DNA of 64,000 nucleotides from Stenotrophomonas sp. 704A1 (GTDB taxonomy: Bacteria > Pseudomonadota > Gammaproteobacteria > Xanthomonadales > Xanthomonadaceae): contig NZ_CP130831.1 of NCBI RefSeq assembly GCF_030549525.1, positions 4,551,501 to 4,615,500 of the forward strand, written 5' to 3'. Position numbers and translations under genes: made by a program. Under the pieces are notes generated by a model. That model was given only the letters and a program-made list of their open reading frames with translations, made no database searches and had not been told where the DNA came from. Below, in pieces: positions 16,344 through 25,666 of this stretch (its first letter is position 1; every line of letters starts with the position of its first letter).

Positions 16344-17597
16344 ATGTCGATCCTGACACCTCGGTCGCCGCGTGCGGCCGGGCTGGTCGTCGCTGTGCTG
16401 CTGGGCCTGGCCCCGGCGGCATCGGTGATGGCGCAAGCCGCTCCCTCCTACGACACCCTGCTTGAACGCCTCGACCAGCTGCCCGGCACCCGCGTCGGTG
16501 CGGCGCTGGCCGAGGCCGCCGATGCGCGCGCCGACCAGGCCCGTGCATTGCCCAATCCGTCCCTTTCCTGGTCGGCCGAGAACGCCTGGGGCACCGGCTC
16601 CTACGGCGGCATGGGCAGGGCCGACAGCGTGCTTACCCTGTCCCAGCCGCTGGAGATCTGGGGCCAGCGCGGCGCGCGTGTCCGCGCCGCCCGTGCCGAG
16701 GCACAGGCGGCCACCCTGCGGGGTGCGCAAAGCCGCAGTGACATGGCCAGCCAGCTGGCGGTGGTCTATGCACAGGCGGAAAGTGCACTGCGCCGCCATG
16801 CCCTGGCCGAAGAAGCGCTGACCCTTACCCGCGATGACGCAAACGCCATCAACGCGATGGTCAGGCAGGGTCGCGAACCGCAGCTGCGCGCGGTACAGGC
16901 GCAGAGCGAGGTGGCCAATGCCAGCGCTGCGCTGGATGAAGCACAGGCCTTCCGCGATGCCGCGCTGGCACGCCTGGCCGGTGCCGCACTGCTGGATGCG
17001 CCGGTGCAGTCGGTCGACAGCAGCCTGCTCGACCGCACTCCGCCGCTGCCGCGCGGCGCCACCGGGGCGGCGTTGGCGGTGCGCATCGCCGAAGCCGAAG
17101 CCGACGCGGCGGGCAGGCTGATCGACGTGGAGCGCAAGCGCGCCCTGCCCGACCTCAGCATCACCGCCGCGCAGACCCGTTTCCGCGAAGGCGGCGAACG
17201 CGCCTACAACCTCGGGCTCAGCCTCAGCATCCCGCTGTTCGACCGCAACCGCGGTGGCATCCGCGCCGCCAATGCCGAGCAGCGCGCGGCCGACGCCCGC
17301 CTGGACCAGCAACGCCGCGACAGCGAGGCCGAGCGCCTCTCCGCCGTGGCTGGACTGAAGGCGGCCGGCAGCCGTACCCGCGCGGCCGATGAGAGCGTGG
17401 CCGCTGCCGAGGAGGCGTATCGGCTGGCGCGCATCGGCTTCGATGCCGGACGCATCTCGCAGCTGGAACTGCGCAGCACGCGCAGCGCCCTCATCACCGC
17501 CCGCGGTACCGCCGTGGATGCGCGCCTGTCGCGCGTCGCTGCGGAAATCGATCTTGCCCGCCTTGAAGGGCGCGCACCCTTTGTGGAGGCCCCATGA
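16344..17597 (+). CDS. czcC: CzcC-like outer-membrane efflux protein
   Basis: A TolC-family channel of 417 residues, the exit duct of a heavy-metal RND pump. Signal peptide at 1-31 (VVAVLLGLAPAASVMAQA). Two OEP repeats with long coiled helices; PNPSLSWSAEN and LTLSQPLEIWGQRGARVRAA in the first, ALPDLSITAAQTRF and LGLSLSIPLFDRNRGGIRAA in the second are typical. The stop overlaps the czcB start (ATGA). Confidence 0.92.
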   Translation: MSILTPRSPRAAGLVVAVLLGLAPAASVMAQAAPSYDTLLERLDQLPGTRVGAALAEAADARADQARALPNPSLSWSAENAWGTGSYGGMGRADSVLTLSQPLEIWGQRGARVRAARAEAQAATLRGAQSRSDMASQLAVVYAQAESALRRHALAEEALTLTRDDANAINAMVRQGREPQLRAVQAQSEVANASAALDEAQAFRDAALARLAGAALLDAPVQSVDSSLLDRTPPLPRGATGAALAVRIAEAEADAAGRLIDVERKRALPDLSITAAQTRFREGGERAYNLGLSLSIPLFDRNRGGIRAANAEQRAADARLDQQRRDSEAERLSAVAGLKAAGSRTRAADESVAAAEEAYRLARIGFDAGRISQLELRSTRSALITARGTAVDARLSRVAAEIDLARLEGRAPFVEAP

Positions 17598-18757
17598 CGC
17601 TCTTCCGTACTTTCCCGTTGATCGGCGGCGTGCTGCTGGCCGTGTTCCTGGCCGGCTGCGCCGGCAATGCGCAGACGCCCGAAGCGGCCGATGCCACCGA
17701 CAGCAAAGACGCCAGAGCAGACACCGCCAAGGCCCCGGCTGATGCCGACGAGGGCGTGGTGCTGCTGACTCCGGAACAGATCAAGGCCTCCGCTATCGAC
17801 GTGGTCGCCGTCGGTCGTGGCGGCGGCGGTTCAACCCGCCTCGCCGGGCGGGTCGAGCCCTCGGTCGGTGCGCGTGCATCGGTGGCCTCGACCGTGACCG
17901 GCCGCGTCGAACGCGTGCTGGTCGCGCCGGGCACCGCGGTGAAGCAGAACCAGGCGCTGGCGATCGTCGTCAGTGGCGAGGCGGCGGTGTTCCGCGCCAA
18001 TGCGCTGGCCGCATCGGCCGAAGCCGAAGCCGCGCGCCTGGCCTATGGCCGCGACAGGGCGCTGGTCGACCAGGGCGTGGTTGCCCGTCAGGAGCTGGAA
18101 GCCTCGCGCGCCCGCTCGCTGGCAGCACAGGCCCAGGCCGCCGCCGCGCAGGCGCAGGCCGCCGCCAATGGTGCGCCCGATGCCAGTGGCCGCGTGCGCA
18201 TCACCAGCCCGGTGGCCGGCATCGTCGGCAACGTGCAGGTCACCCCGGGTGGCGTGGTCGCCGCCGGCAGCGCAGTGGCCGACATCGCCGATCCGACGAT
18301 GAACGAGCTGGTGTTCACCGCACCGCCGGCGCTGGCCGCGCAGGTCACACCGGGCATGAAGCTGGAAGTGAGCGTGCCGGGTGGCAGCTTCACCGCCACC
18401 GTCACCGGCTCGGCCGCCGATGTGCGCCAGCAGGGTGGCGTGGCGGTGATCCGTGCCACGCCGGTCGATGCTGCATTGCCGCCGGCCGGTTCGCCGGTCT
18501 CGGCGGTGGTGCTGACCGATGCCAGCGACGGAGCGTTGAGCGTGCCCGCCGATGCGGTGCAGAACGTCGATGGCAGCAGCGCGGTGTTCGTCGCTGTCGA
18601 AGGCGGCTTCAGGGCGCAGCCGGTACTGGCCGGGCGGCGTGCCGGCGACCGCATCGAGATCCTGGGTGGGCTGAGCGGCAACGAACGCATCGTCGGCGCC
18701 AACGCCTTCCTGCTCAAGGCCGAACTGGCCAAGGGTGAAGCCGAGCACGGCCACTGA
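17594..18757 (+). CDS. czcB: CzcB-like periplasmic adaptor (membrane fusion) lipoprotein
   Basis: A 387-residue protein. The lipobox VFLAGC is near residue 21, so it is probably lipid-anchored. A biotinyl-lipoyl-like half is TVTGRVERVLVAPGTAVKQN, a hairpin rich in Ala/Gln/Glu follows (SLAAQAQAAAAQAQ), then the second lipoyl half SPVAGIVGNVQVTPGGVV and a beta-barrel. It connects CzcA and CzcC. A 4-nt overlap with czcC implies coupling. Confidence 0.93.
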   Translation: MTLFRTFPLIGGVLLAVFLAGCAGNAQTPEAADATDSKDARADTAKAPADADEGVVLLTPEQIKASAIDVVAVGRGGGGSTRLAGRVEPSVGARASVASTVTGRVERVLVAPGTAVKQNQALAIVVSGEAAVFRANALAASAEAEAARLAYGRDRALVDQGVVARQELEASRARSLAAQAQAAAAQAQAAANGAPDASGRVRITSPVAGIVGNVQVTPGGVVAAGSAVADIADPTMNELVFTAPPALAAQVTPGMKLEVSVPGGSFTATVTGSAADVRQQGGVAVIRATPVDAALPPAGSPVSAVVLTDASDGALSVPADAVQNVDGSSAVFVAVEGGFRAQPVLAGRRAGDRIEILGGLSGNERIVGANAFLLKAELAKGEAEHGH

Positions 18758-18767
18758 GGAGGCGACC

Positions 18768-21700
18768 ATGTTCAAGCTGATCATTGAAAGCGCGGTGCGC
18801 CACCGCTGGCTGGTGGTGTTCCTGGCGGCGCTGATCGCCGCCGTGGGCCTGTTCCAGCTGGGTACGCTGCCGATCGACGCGGTACCGGACATCACCAACC
18901 GCCAGGTGCAGATCAACACGGTGGCCCCGGCACTGCCGCCCGAGCAGATCGAGCGGCAGGTGACCTATCCGCTGGAAACCGCGCTGGCCGGCATCCCAGG
19001 ACTCACCACCACGCGCTCGCTGTCACGCAATGGCTTCTCGCAGGTGACCGCGATCTTCACCGACGCAACCGACATCTACTTCGCGCGCCAGCAGGTGGCC
19101 GAACGCATGCGCGACGCGTCGGAAGACCTTCCCGACGGTGCCTCGCCGATGCTGTCGCCGGTCACCACCGGCCTCGGCGAAGTGTTGATGTGGACGGTGG
19201 ACTTCACCGCCTTCGATCCGGCCAGGCTGGCCAAGCCCGGTGAAGCCGGCTGGCAGGCCGGCGAGGTCTACCGCACGCCGGAGGGCGACCTGCTGCGCAC
19301 GCCGGAAGAACGCGCCACCTATCTGCGCACCGTGCAGGACTGGATCATCGCGCCGCAGATGCGCTCCAGCCCGGGGCTGGCCGGCGTCGATACGGTCGGC
19401 GGCTACGTCAAGGAATACGGTGTGCATCCGGACAGTGCGAAGCTGGCCGCGCACGGACTCGGCCTGGCCGATCTGGTCACTGCCCTGCAGCGCGCCAACG
19501 TGCAGGCCGGCGCCGGCTTCGTGCAGCGTGCCGGCGAAGGCCTGGTGGTGCGGGCCGATGGGCTGGCGCTGACCACCGAGGATCTTGCACAGGCACCGGT
19601 GGCCACCCGCAATGGCGTGGTGGTGCGGGTGGCCGATGTGGCCGAGGTGGCACTGAGCCGCGCGCCACGCCTGGGTGCGGCCAGCCGCAATGGCCACGAG
19701 GCCGTGCTCGGCACCGCGCTGATGATTGCCGGTGGCAACAGCCGCACCGTGGCGCAGGCCGCGGCCGCACGCCTTGAACAGGTGAACAAGTCGCTGCCGG
19801 CTGACATCGTGGCGGCACCGGTGCTGGACCGCAGCGTGCTGGTCAATTCCACCATCAAGACCGTGGCCAAGAACCTCACCGAAGGCGCGCTGCTGGTGGT
19901 GGTGGTGCTGTTCCTGCTGCTCGGCAACCTGCGTGCCGCGGCGATCACCGCGCTGGTGATTCCGCTGTCGTTCCTGTTCGCGGTGATCGGCATGAACCGC
20001 TTCGGCATCAGCGGCAACCTGATGAGCCTGGGTGCGCTGGACTTCGGCATCCTGGTGGATGGCGCGGTGATCGTGATTGAATCCACGCTGCTGATGCTGG
20101 CCCAGCGCCGTGCCGAACTGGGCCGGGCGTTGACCGCGATGGAGCGACTGCGCGTGGCCGCCGATTCGGCGCGCAAGATGGCCCGGCCGGCCGCGTTCGG
20201 GCAGCTGATCATTCTGCTGGTGTTCGCGCCGATCCTGACCCTGGAAGGCGTGGAAGGAAAGACCTTCCATCCGATGGCGGCCACCTTCATGCTGGCCCTG
20301 GTCGGCGCCTTCGTCTTCTCCTTCACCTTCGTGCCGGCAATGGCCGCACTGCTGGTGCGCGAGCCGAAGCTGAAGGAAGGCGAGGTCCACAACGCGGACG
20401 GCGAGCACGAAACGCGCCTGATCCGCGCGCTGCGCCGGCGTATCGAGCCGGTCATCGGCCGGGCCGTGGCACGACCGCGTGCCGTGGCCGCCGCGGCCGC
20501 CTTGATGCTGCTGGTGGGCATCGGGTCGTTCGGCCTGCTGGGTCGCGAGTTCATGCCGACGCTGGATGAGGGCAACGTGGCGATGCAGGCCCTGCGCGTG
20601 CCGTCGACCTCGCTGGAACAGTCGCTGGCGATGCAGCTGGCGCTGGAGAAGGCGATTGCGCAACAGCCGGAGGTGGACACGGTGTTCTCGCGCACCGGTA
20701 CCGCCGAGGCGGCGATCGATCCGATGCCGACCAACATCTCCGACAGCGTGATCGTGCTCAAGCCGCGCGCGCAATGGCCCGATCCGAAGCTGGACAAGGA
20801 AGCGCTGGTGGCACGTTTCGAGACGCTGGCCGGGCAGCAGCTGGGCAACAGCTTCGAGTTCAGCCAGCCGATCGAGCTGCGCTTCAACGAGCTGATCTCC
20901 GGCGTGCGTACCGATCTGGCGGTGATGATCTTCGGCGATGACTTCAGCCAGCTGCAGAAGGTGGCCGACCAGGTCGCGCTGAAACTGCGTGCAGTGGAAG
21001 GCGCGGCCGATGTACGGGTGGAGCAGATCTCCGGCCTGCCCACGCTCAACGTGAAGATCGACCACGTGGCTGCAGCGCAGTACGGACTGAGCGCGGCGGA
21101 GGTGAGCGACGCATTGTCCACCGGCATCGGCGGCAGCACCGCCGGCAGGATCTTTGAAGGCGACCGCCGGTTCGACGTGGTGGTGCGGCTGGACGATGCC
21201 GCCCGCAACGATCCGGACCAGCTGGCATCGCTGCCGATCGCCACGCCGGGTGGCCAGGTGATTCCGCTGTCGTCGGTGGCCCGCATCACGGTCAGCGAAG
21301 GGCCCAACCAGATCAGCCGCAACAACGGCAGCCGCCGCGTGGTGGTGCAGGCCAACGTGCGCGGTCGCGACCTGGGCGGCTTTGTCGGCGATGCACAGGC
21401 GGCGGTGGCCGATGTGGCGTTGCCCCCGGGTGCCTACCTGACCTGGGGCGGCCAGTTCGAGAACCTGCAGCGCGCGGAGAAGCGGCTGGCGACGGTGGTG
21501 CCGGTGGTGTTCCTGCTGATCGGCAGCCTGCTGTTCATGGCCCTGCGCAGCGGCAAGGAAGCGGTGCTGGTGTTCAGCTGCGTGCCGCTGGCACTGGTCG
21601 GCGGCATCCTCGCGCTGCTGTTGCGTGGCATGCCGTTCTCGGTATCGGCGGCGGTCGGCTTCATCGCCGTCTCGGGCGTGGCCACGCTCAACGGCCTGGT

Positions 21701-21977
21701 GCTGATGCAGGCGATCCGCGAGCGCCTGGATGCGGGCGATGTGCCGCTGCAGGCGGCGATCAACGGCGCCTCCAGCCGCATCCGCGCGGTGCTGACCACG
21801 GCGCTGGTGGCGATCGTCGGTTTCATACCGATGGCGATTGCCAGCGGCTCGGGCGCGGAGGTGCAGAAGCCGTTGGCGACGGTGGTGATCGGTGGCCTGA
21901 TCACCGCGACAGTGCTGACCCTGCTGGTGCTGCCGACGTTTGCCGCGCGGGTGGCCAGACCGCGGGAGGTGGGCTGA
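18768..21977 (+). CDS. czcA: CzcA-like heavy-metal RND pump
   Basis: Proton-driven inner-membrane transporter of 1069 residues expelling divalent cations (Co2+, Zn2+ or Cd2+) across the periplasm. Twelve membrane segments in the RND pattern. The HME-RND motif GALDFGILVDGAVIVIE lies at about 423-439, with the Asp/Asp/Glu residues needed for proton coupling, and matches the HME1 (Co/Zn/Cd) group. N-terminal TLPIDAVPDITNRQVQINT and PLETALAGIPG are standard. GAGGAGG lies 6 nt before the ATG at 18768; an in-frame ATG at 18735 inside czcB lacks a ribosome-binding site. Metal specificity is inferred. Confidence 0.93.
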   Translation: MFKLIIESAVRHRWLVVFLAALIAAVGLFQLGTLPIDAVPDITNRQVQINTVAPALPPEQIERQVTYPLETALAGIPGLTTTRSLSRNGFSQVTAIFTDATDIYFARQQVAERMRDASEDLPDGASPMLSPVTTGLGEVLMWTVDFTAFDPARLAKPGEAGWQAGEVYRTPEGDLLRTPEERATYLRTVQDWIIAPQMRSSPGLAGVDTVGGYVKEYGVHPDSAKLAAHGLGLADLVTALQRANVQAGAGFVQRAGEGLVVRADGLALTTEDLAQAPVATRNGVVVRVADVAEVALSRAPRLGAASRNGHEAVLGTALMIAGGNSRTVAQAAAARLEQVNKSLPADIVAAPVLDRSVLVNSTIKTVAKNLTEGALLVVVVLFLLLGNLRAAAITALVIPLSFLFAVIGMNRFGISGNLMSLGALDFGILVDGAVIVIESTLLMLAQRRAELGRALTAMERLRVAADSARKMARPAAFGQLIILLVFAPILTLEGVEGKTFHPMAATFMLALVGAFVFSFTFVPAMAALLVREPKLKEGEVHNADGEHETRLIRALRRRIEPVIGRAVARPRAVAAAAALMLLVGIGSFGLLGREFMPTLDEGNVAMQALRVPSTSLEQSLAMQLALEKAIAQQPEVDTVFSRTGTAEAAIDPMPTNISDSVIVLKPRAQWPDPKLDKEALVARFETLAGQQLGNSFEFSQPIELRFNELISGVRTDLAVMIFGDDFSQLQKVADQVALKLRAVEGAADVRVEQISGLPTLNVKIDHVAAAQYGLSAAEVSDALSTGIGGSTAGRIFEGDRRFDVVVRLDDAARNDPDQLASLPIATPGGQVIPLSSVARITVSEGPNQISRNNGSRRVVVQANVRGRDLGGFVGDAQAAVADVALPPGAYLTWGGQFENLQRAEKRLATVVPVVFLLIGSLLFMALRSGKEAVLVFSCVPLALVGGILALLLRGMPFSVSAAVGFIAVSGVATLNGLVLMQAIRERLDAGDVPLQAAINGASSRIRAVLTTALVAIVGFIPMAIASGSGAEVQKPLATVVIGGLITATVLTLLVLPTFAARVARPREVG

Positions 21978-21982
21978 ACGAC

Positions 21983-22014
21983 GACGGGGCCGGATCCTGC
22001 GATCGGGCCCCGTC
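21983..22014 (+). terminator. hairpin after czcA, possible terminator
   Basis: GACGGGGCC and GGCCCCGTC flank a 14-nt loop, 6 nt past the czcA stop. No T-run follows, so termination is only possible, not shown. Confidence 0.4.
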
Positions 22015-22020
22015 TGCCGC

Positions 22021-22054
22021 GCTGCGCGCTCGCCGGGCATGGCCCGGCGCTACC
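22021..22054. repeat. single SMAG-type repeat
   Basis: CGCCGGGCATGGCCCGGCG followed by CTACC, a GTAG-headed REP in reverse orientation between two convergent genes. Confidence 0.8.
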
Positions 22055-22078
22055 CCGCGCGTTGCGCTGACCTTCGGC

Positions 22079-23851
22079 TCAGGCCTTCCTGCGCTCGGCG
22101 ATGTAGGCCTGGATCTGCTGTTCCAGTACCGGCAGCGGCACCGAGCCCTGCTTGAGCACGGCATCATGGAAGCCCTTGATGTCGAACTTGTCGCCCAGTT
22201 CCTTTTCGGCCTGCGCGCGCAGGCGCACGATGGCGATCTCGCCCAGCTTGTAGCTCAACGCCTGGCCCGGCCAGGAGATGTAGCGATCCACCTCGGTGGT
22301 CACTTCATGCTCGCTCAGTGCGGTGTGGTCGCGGAGGTAGGCAATGGCCTGCTGGCGGGTCCAGCCCTTGCTGTGCACGCCGGTGTCGATCACCAGGCGC
22401 GCGGCACGCCACATCTCATAGGTCAGGCGACCGAAATCCTCATAGGGGGTTTCGTAGATGCCCATCTCCACGCCGAGCTTTTCGCTGTACAGGCCCCAGC
22501 CTTCGCCATAGGCGGAGATGTAGGCGTTGCGGCGGAATTCGGGCTGTTCGCCCTGTTCGGCCGCCAGTGCCCCCTGCAGCGCGTGGCCCGGGTCGGACTC
22601 ATGCAGGGTCAGCGCCGGCAGGTTGTACAGCGGCCGCGCCGGCAGGTTGTAGGTGTTGAGCCAGTAGGTTCCCATGCCGCCACGGCCGGCGGTCCAGAAC
22701 GGGGCGATGTCCGGCGGCACCGGCACGATGGTGAAGCGCGCGCGCGGCAGGGTCATGTACTTGCCGATGACGCCGTCGATGCGCTTGGAGATCCACGCCG
22801 CACGGTACAGCAGCTCGTTCGGGGTCTTGGCATAGAACTGCGGGTCGGTGCGCAGGAAGGTCAGGAATTCGGCGAAGCTGCCCTTGAAGCCGACCTGCCT
22901 GATGATCTCGTTCATTTCCTTCTGGATGCGTGCCACCTCGCCCAGACCGATCCGGTGGATCTCATCGGGCGACAGGTCCAGCGTGGTGTACTCGTGGATC
23001 TGCTGCCTGTAATACGCCTTGCCCCCGGGCATCGCCTCGGCGGCCAGGGTGGTGCGCGCCTGCGGCACATATTCGTTGACGAAGAACACGCGCAGCTGCT
23101 GGAACGCTGGCACTACCTTGTCGCTGATGGCCGCCGCGGCCTGTTCGCGCAGCGCGGCCTGCTCGGCCGCCGGGATGTTGCCGGGCAGCTTCTTGAACGG
23201 GGCGTACAGCGGCGACTCGGTCGGATCCCTCAGCTCGGCGACGGTGGCGATGGAGACCTCGCGGCCATCAAGCACCGCGCGCGGCACGCTGAAGCCGCGC
23301 TTCAGGCCGGCTCGCATGTTCTCGGTCTGCTGGCCGAAGTAGCGCGGCACATCGTTGAGGCGCGCGATGTAGTTGCGGAAGTCCTGCGCGGTCTTCATCT
23401 CGCGCCGGGCCATGAAGGACAGGTTCGACCAGAACGAGGAATCGGCGTTGAACGGCATCTCGTAGCCGCGCAGGCGCACCTCCTCGGCCAGGTTGAAGAT
23501 CTGGTCGTGGTAGATCGCGTAGTTGATCTGGTTGTCGGCCGAGAGCGTTTTCGGGTCGATCTGGTTGAGCGCGGCCAGGGTCTGGTCCCACACCTTCAGG
23601 CGTGCCTGCTGCGCGGCCGCACCCACATCCGGCAGGCGGGTGGCCGTGGCCGGCGCATCGCCGTCCTCGCTGGCTTCGCCGCCGCCTTCCTGGCGCCACT
23701 TCCATTCCTTCTCGTACAGCGCGCGGAAGGCGGCATCGGCGGCCGATTCAGCGGCCAGTGCCGCCGGTGCCGCAGCAGCAGGCGGTGCGGCGGATGCCAC
23801 GGCGGGAGCGGACAGGGCGATCAGCAGGGCAACGGCAAGACGGGTTTTCAC
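22079..23851 (-). CDS. DUF885 protein, putative secreted metallopeptidase
   Basis: A 590-residue protein with a signal peptide (TRLAVALLIALSAPAVASA). DUF885 proteins contain an HExxxGH-like site; here HESDPGHALQGALAAEQ and YGEGWGLYSEKLG are visible in the C-terminal third, as in dipeptidase-like family members. Substrate unknown; likely periplasmic. The start is a GTG at 23851 (VKTRLAV); another GTG at 23857 is equally possible. The 136 bp upstream are followed by the tandem repeat block. Confidence 0.88.
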   Translation of the reverse strand: MKTRLAVALLIALSAPAVASAAPPAAAAPAALAAESAADAAFRALYEKEWKWRQEGGGEASEDGDAPATATRLPDVGAAAQQARLKVWDQTLAALNQIDPKTLSADNQINYAIYHDQIFNLAEEVRLRGYEMPFNADSSFWSNLSFMARREMKTAQDFRNYIARLNDVPRYFGQQTENMRAGLKRGFSVPRAVLDGREVSIATVAELRDPTESPLYAPFKKLPGNIPAAEQAALREQAAAAISDKVVPAFQQLRVFFVNEYVPQARTTLAAEAMPGGKAYYRQQIHEYTTLDLSPDEIHRIGLGEVARIQKEMNEIIRQVGFKGSFAEFLTFLRTDPQFYAKTPNELLYRAAWISKRIDGVIGKYMTLPRARFTIVPVPPDIAPFWTAGRGGMGTYWLNTYNLPARPLYNLPALTLHESDPGHALQGALAAEQGEQPEFRRNAYISAYGEGWGLYSEKLGVEMGIYETPYEDFGRLTYEMWRAARLVIDTGVHSKGWTRQQAIAYLRDHTALSEHEVTTEVDRYISWPGQALSYKLGEIAIVRLRAQAEKELGDKFDIKGFHDAVLKQGSVPLPVLEQQIQAYIAERRKA

Positions 23852-23987
23852 AAGCACAGGTTCCCGGGAAGGCAGACCGCGATGATGGCACCCCGCACTG
23901 CCGCTGGCATGGGACGAAGGTCCTGCCTGCAACGCAGGCAGGACCGGGAACGGCCGCAGGCCGGGCCCCAGCGCCGAAGGCGCGTGG

Positions 23988-24536
23988 TAGCGCGGGGCCA
24001 TGCCCCGCGAGCGCGCAGCGCGGCCGATGCTGGCCGCCCTCCCACAGTCGCCGGGCATGGCCCGGCGCTACCCGAGGGCGATCCGGCCCCGGCCAGCGCT
24101 CAGTGGCTGCCCTTGTCCCGCTTGTAGCGCGGGGCCATGCCCCGCGAGCGCGCAGCGCGGCCGATGTTGGCCGCCCTCCCACAGCCGCCGGGCATGGCCC
24201 GGCGCTACCGGCGGGCGACCCGGCCCACGGCCAGCGCTCAGTGGCTGCCCTTGTCCCGCTTGTAGCGCGGGGCCATGCCCCGCGAGCGCGCAGCGCAGCC
24301 GATGCTGGCCGCCCTCCCACAGCCGCCGGGCATGGCCCGGCGCTACCGGAGGGCGACCCGGCCCACGGCCAGCGCTCAGTGGCTGCCCTTGTCCCGCTTG
24401 TAGCGCGGGGCCATGCCCCGCGAGCGCGCAGCGCGGCCGATGCTGGCCGCCATCCCACAGCCGCCGGGCATGGCCCGGCGCTACCGGAGGGCGATCCGGC
24501 CCCGGCCAGCACTCAGTGGCTGCCCTTGTCCCGCTT
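23988..24536. repeat. four-copy tandem repeat, about 137 bp each, built from a SMAG pair and a gene tail
   Basis: Units begin at 23988, 24125, 24263 and 24401, with spacings of 137, 138 and 138. Each holds TAGCGCGGGGCCATGCCCCG, a GCGCGCAGCGCGGCCGATG-like linker, an inverted REP GCCGGGCATGGCCCGGCGC followed by TACC, and a 25-bp tail CTCAGTGGCTGCCCTTGTCC followed by CGCTT. The tail of the last unit is the real 3' end of the lipid A-type gene at 24513; the other three tails are extra copies of its last codons and stop. Units differ at only a few positions, so the expansion is recent. Confidence 0.93.
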
Positions 24537-24854
24537 CCAGCCGCGGTGCTTGATGTCCAGCTGCAGGCTGTACAACGCCGTGAACGCCGGGAACAGGTTT
24601 TGCAGCACGCCTACCGAGTCCTGCTTTGCCGAGAACAGGAAGTAGCTCAGCGTCATCAGGCTGCCGACCACGCTCATGTACCAGAACAGGCGCGGAATCA
24701 CCGGCTTGCCGGCGCGCTTGGAGGCGATGAACTGGACCAGCCAGCGCCCGCCGAACATCAGCGCGCCGGTATAGCCGATCAGCTTCCAGCCGGTCACATG
24801 CAGGCCGGTCCAGTACAGCCAGGTCAGCGGCTGGTCGAGCCAATGCAGCTCCAT
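24513..24854 (-). CDS. lipid-A-disaccharide synthase N-terminal-domain (LAB_N) membrane protein
   Basis: A 113-residue protein with three hydrophobic segments (near 20-37, 57-75, 82-100) and the LAB_N features FGGRWLVQFIASKRAGK and PRLFWYMSVVGSLMTLSYF. Such small proteins accompany glycosyltransferases that modify lipid A or polyprenyl lipids; the biochemical role is not settled. The start overlaps the stop of the upstream glycosyltransferase by one base (TGATG). Its 3' end is the source of the repeated tail in the downstream tandem array. Confidence 0.88.
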   Translation of the reverse strand: MELHWLDQPLTWLYWTGLHVTGWKLIGYTGALMFGGRWLVQFIASKRAGKPVIPRLFWYMSVVGSLMTLSYFLFSAKQDSVGVLQNLFPAFTALYSLQLDIKHRGWKRDKGSH

Positions 24855-25576
24855 CAACGCTCCTCCACCGCGGTGCGCTTGCTGCGGGTGATCAGCCAGG
24901 CCACGCCGCGCAGGTCGCGGATGCCGACCAGCGCGCGGCCCAGGTTGTTGTACTTGGAAACCCCTGCGGTGCGGTGGCGATGGTTGACCGGCACACTGGT
25001 GGTCTGCCACCCGGCACGCTGCATCAGCGCCGGCAGATAGCGATGCATGTGGTCGAAGTACGGCAGGTCGAGGAACGCACTGCGCTCGAACAGCTTGATG
25101 CCGCATCCGGTATCGGGGGTATCGTCGCGCAGCATGCGCGCCCGGATCGCATTGGCCCACTTGCTGGCCCAGCGTTTGCTGCCGCTGTCCTGGCGGTTGA
25201 CGCGCCAGCCGGCGAACAGCTTCACCTGGGCCTGGGCGGCATCGCGGGCCGCCAGCAACCTGGGGATGTCGGCCGGATCATTCTGGCCATCGCCATCCAG
25301 GGTGGCGATCCACGGCGCACGCGCATGCTTGACCCCGGTGCGCACTGCCGTGCTCTGCCCGCTCTGGGTGACGTGGTGCAGCACCCGCAGCTCCGGGGTG
25401 CTGGCCTTCAGGGACTGCAGCACCGCCAGCGTGTCGTCGCGCGAATGATCGTCGATGTAGACGATCTCGAACGGCAGCCGGCCGCGCAGTGCGGCGAGGA
25501 TCTCTGCCACCAGCGGCGCGACGTTGTCGCGCTCGTTGAACACTGGAACGACGACGGACAGCTCGGGTTGGCTCAT
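24854..25576 (-). CDS. family 2 glycosyltransferase, polyprenyl-phosphate sugar transferase type
   Basis: A 240-residue GT-A enzyme: SVVVPVFNERDNVAPLV start, EIVYIDDHSRDDT, DGDGQNDP (metal-binding) and the DPM1/ArnC-like CGIKLFERSAF plus HRHRTAGVSKYNNLGR. No C-terminal membrane segments, so it probably acts on a lipid phosphate at the inner face of the membrane, with the LAB_N partner supplying membrane contact. Translationally coupled to the next gene. Donor and acceptor unknown. Confidence 0.9.
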   Translation of the reverse strand: MSQPELSVVVPVFNERDNVAPLVAEILAALRGRLPFEIVYIDDHSRDDTLAVLQSLKASTPELRVLHHVTQSGQSTAVRTGVKHARAPWIATLDGDGQNDPADIPRLLAARDAAQAQVKLFAGWRVNRQDSGSKRWASKWANAIRARMLRDDTPDTGCGIKLFERSAFLDLPYFDHMHRYLPALMQRAGWQTTSVPVNHRHRTAGVSKYNNLGRALVGIRDLRGVAWLITRSKRTAVEER

Positions 25577-25666
25577 GGGGGACTCGGCCAGGGAAGGGAC
25601 AAAGACCGCGCATTCTCCGACGCCGAGGTTATCCGAAGATGAATCCGGCGGTGTGAGGGTCCTTCC

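Noticed and set aside
19023..22040. 1005-residue open frame on the minus strand opposite czcA
   Set aside because: It is antisense to a complete RND pump gene, rich in His/Gln/Arg as expected from mirror reading of GC-rich codons, and has no motif.
23988..24536. Coding reading of the tandem repeats
   Set aside because: Open frames through the block are Pro/Ala/Arg-rich periodic translations of repeats with no start signals.
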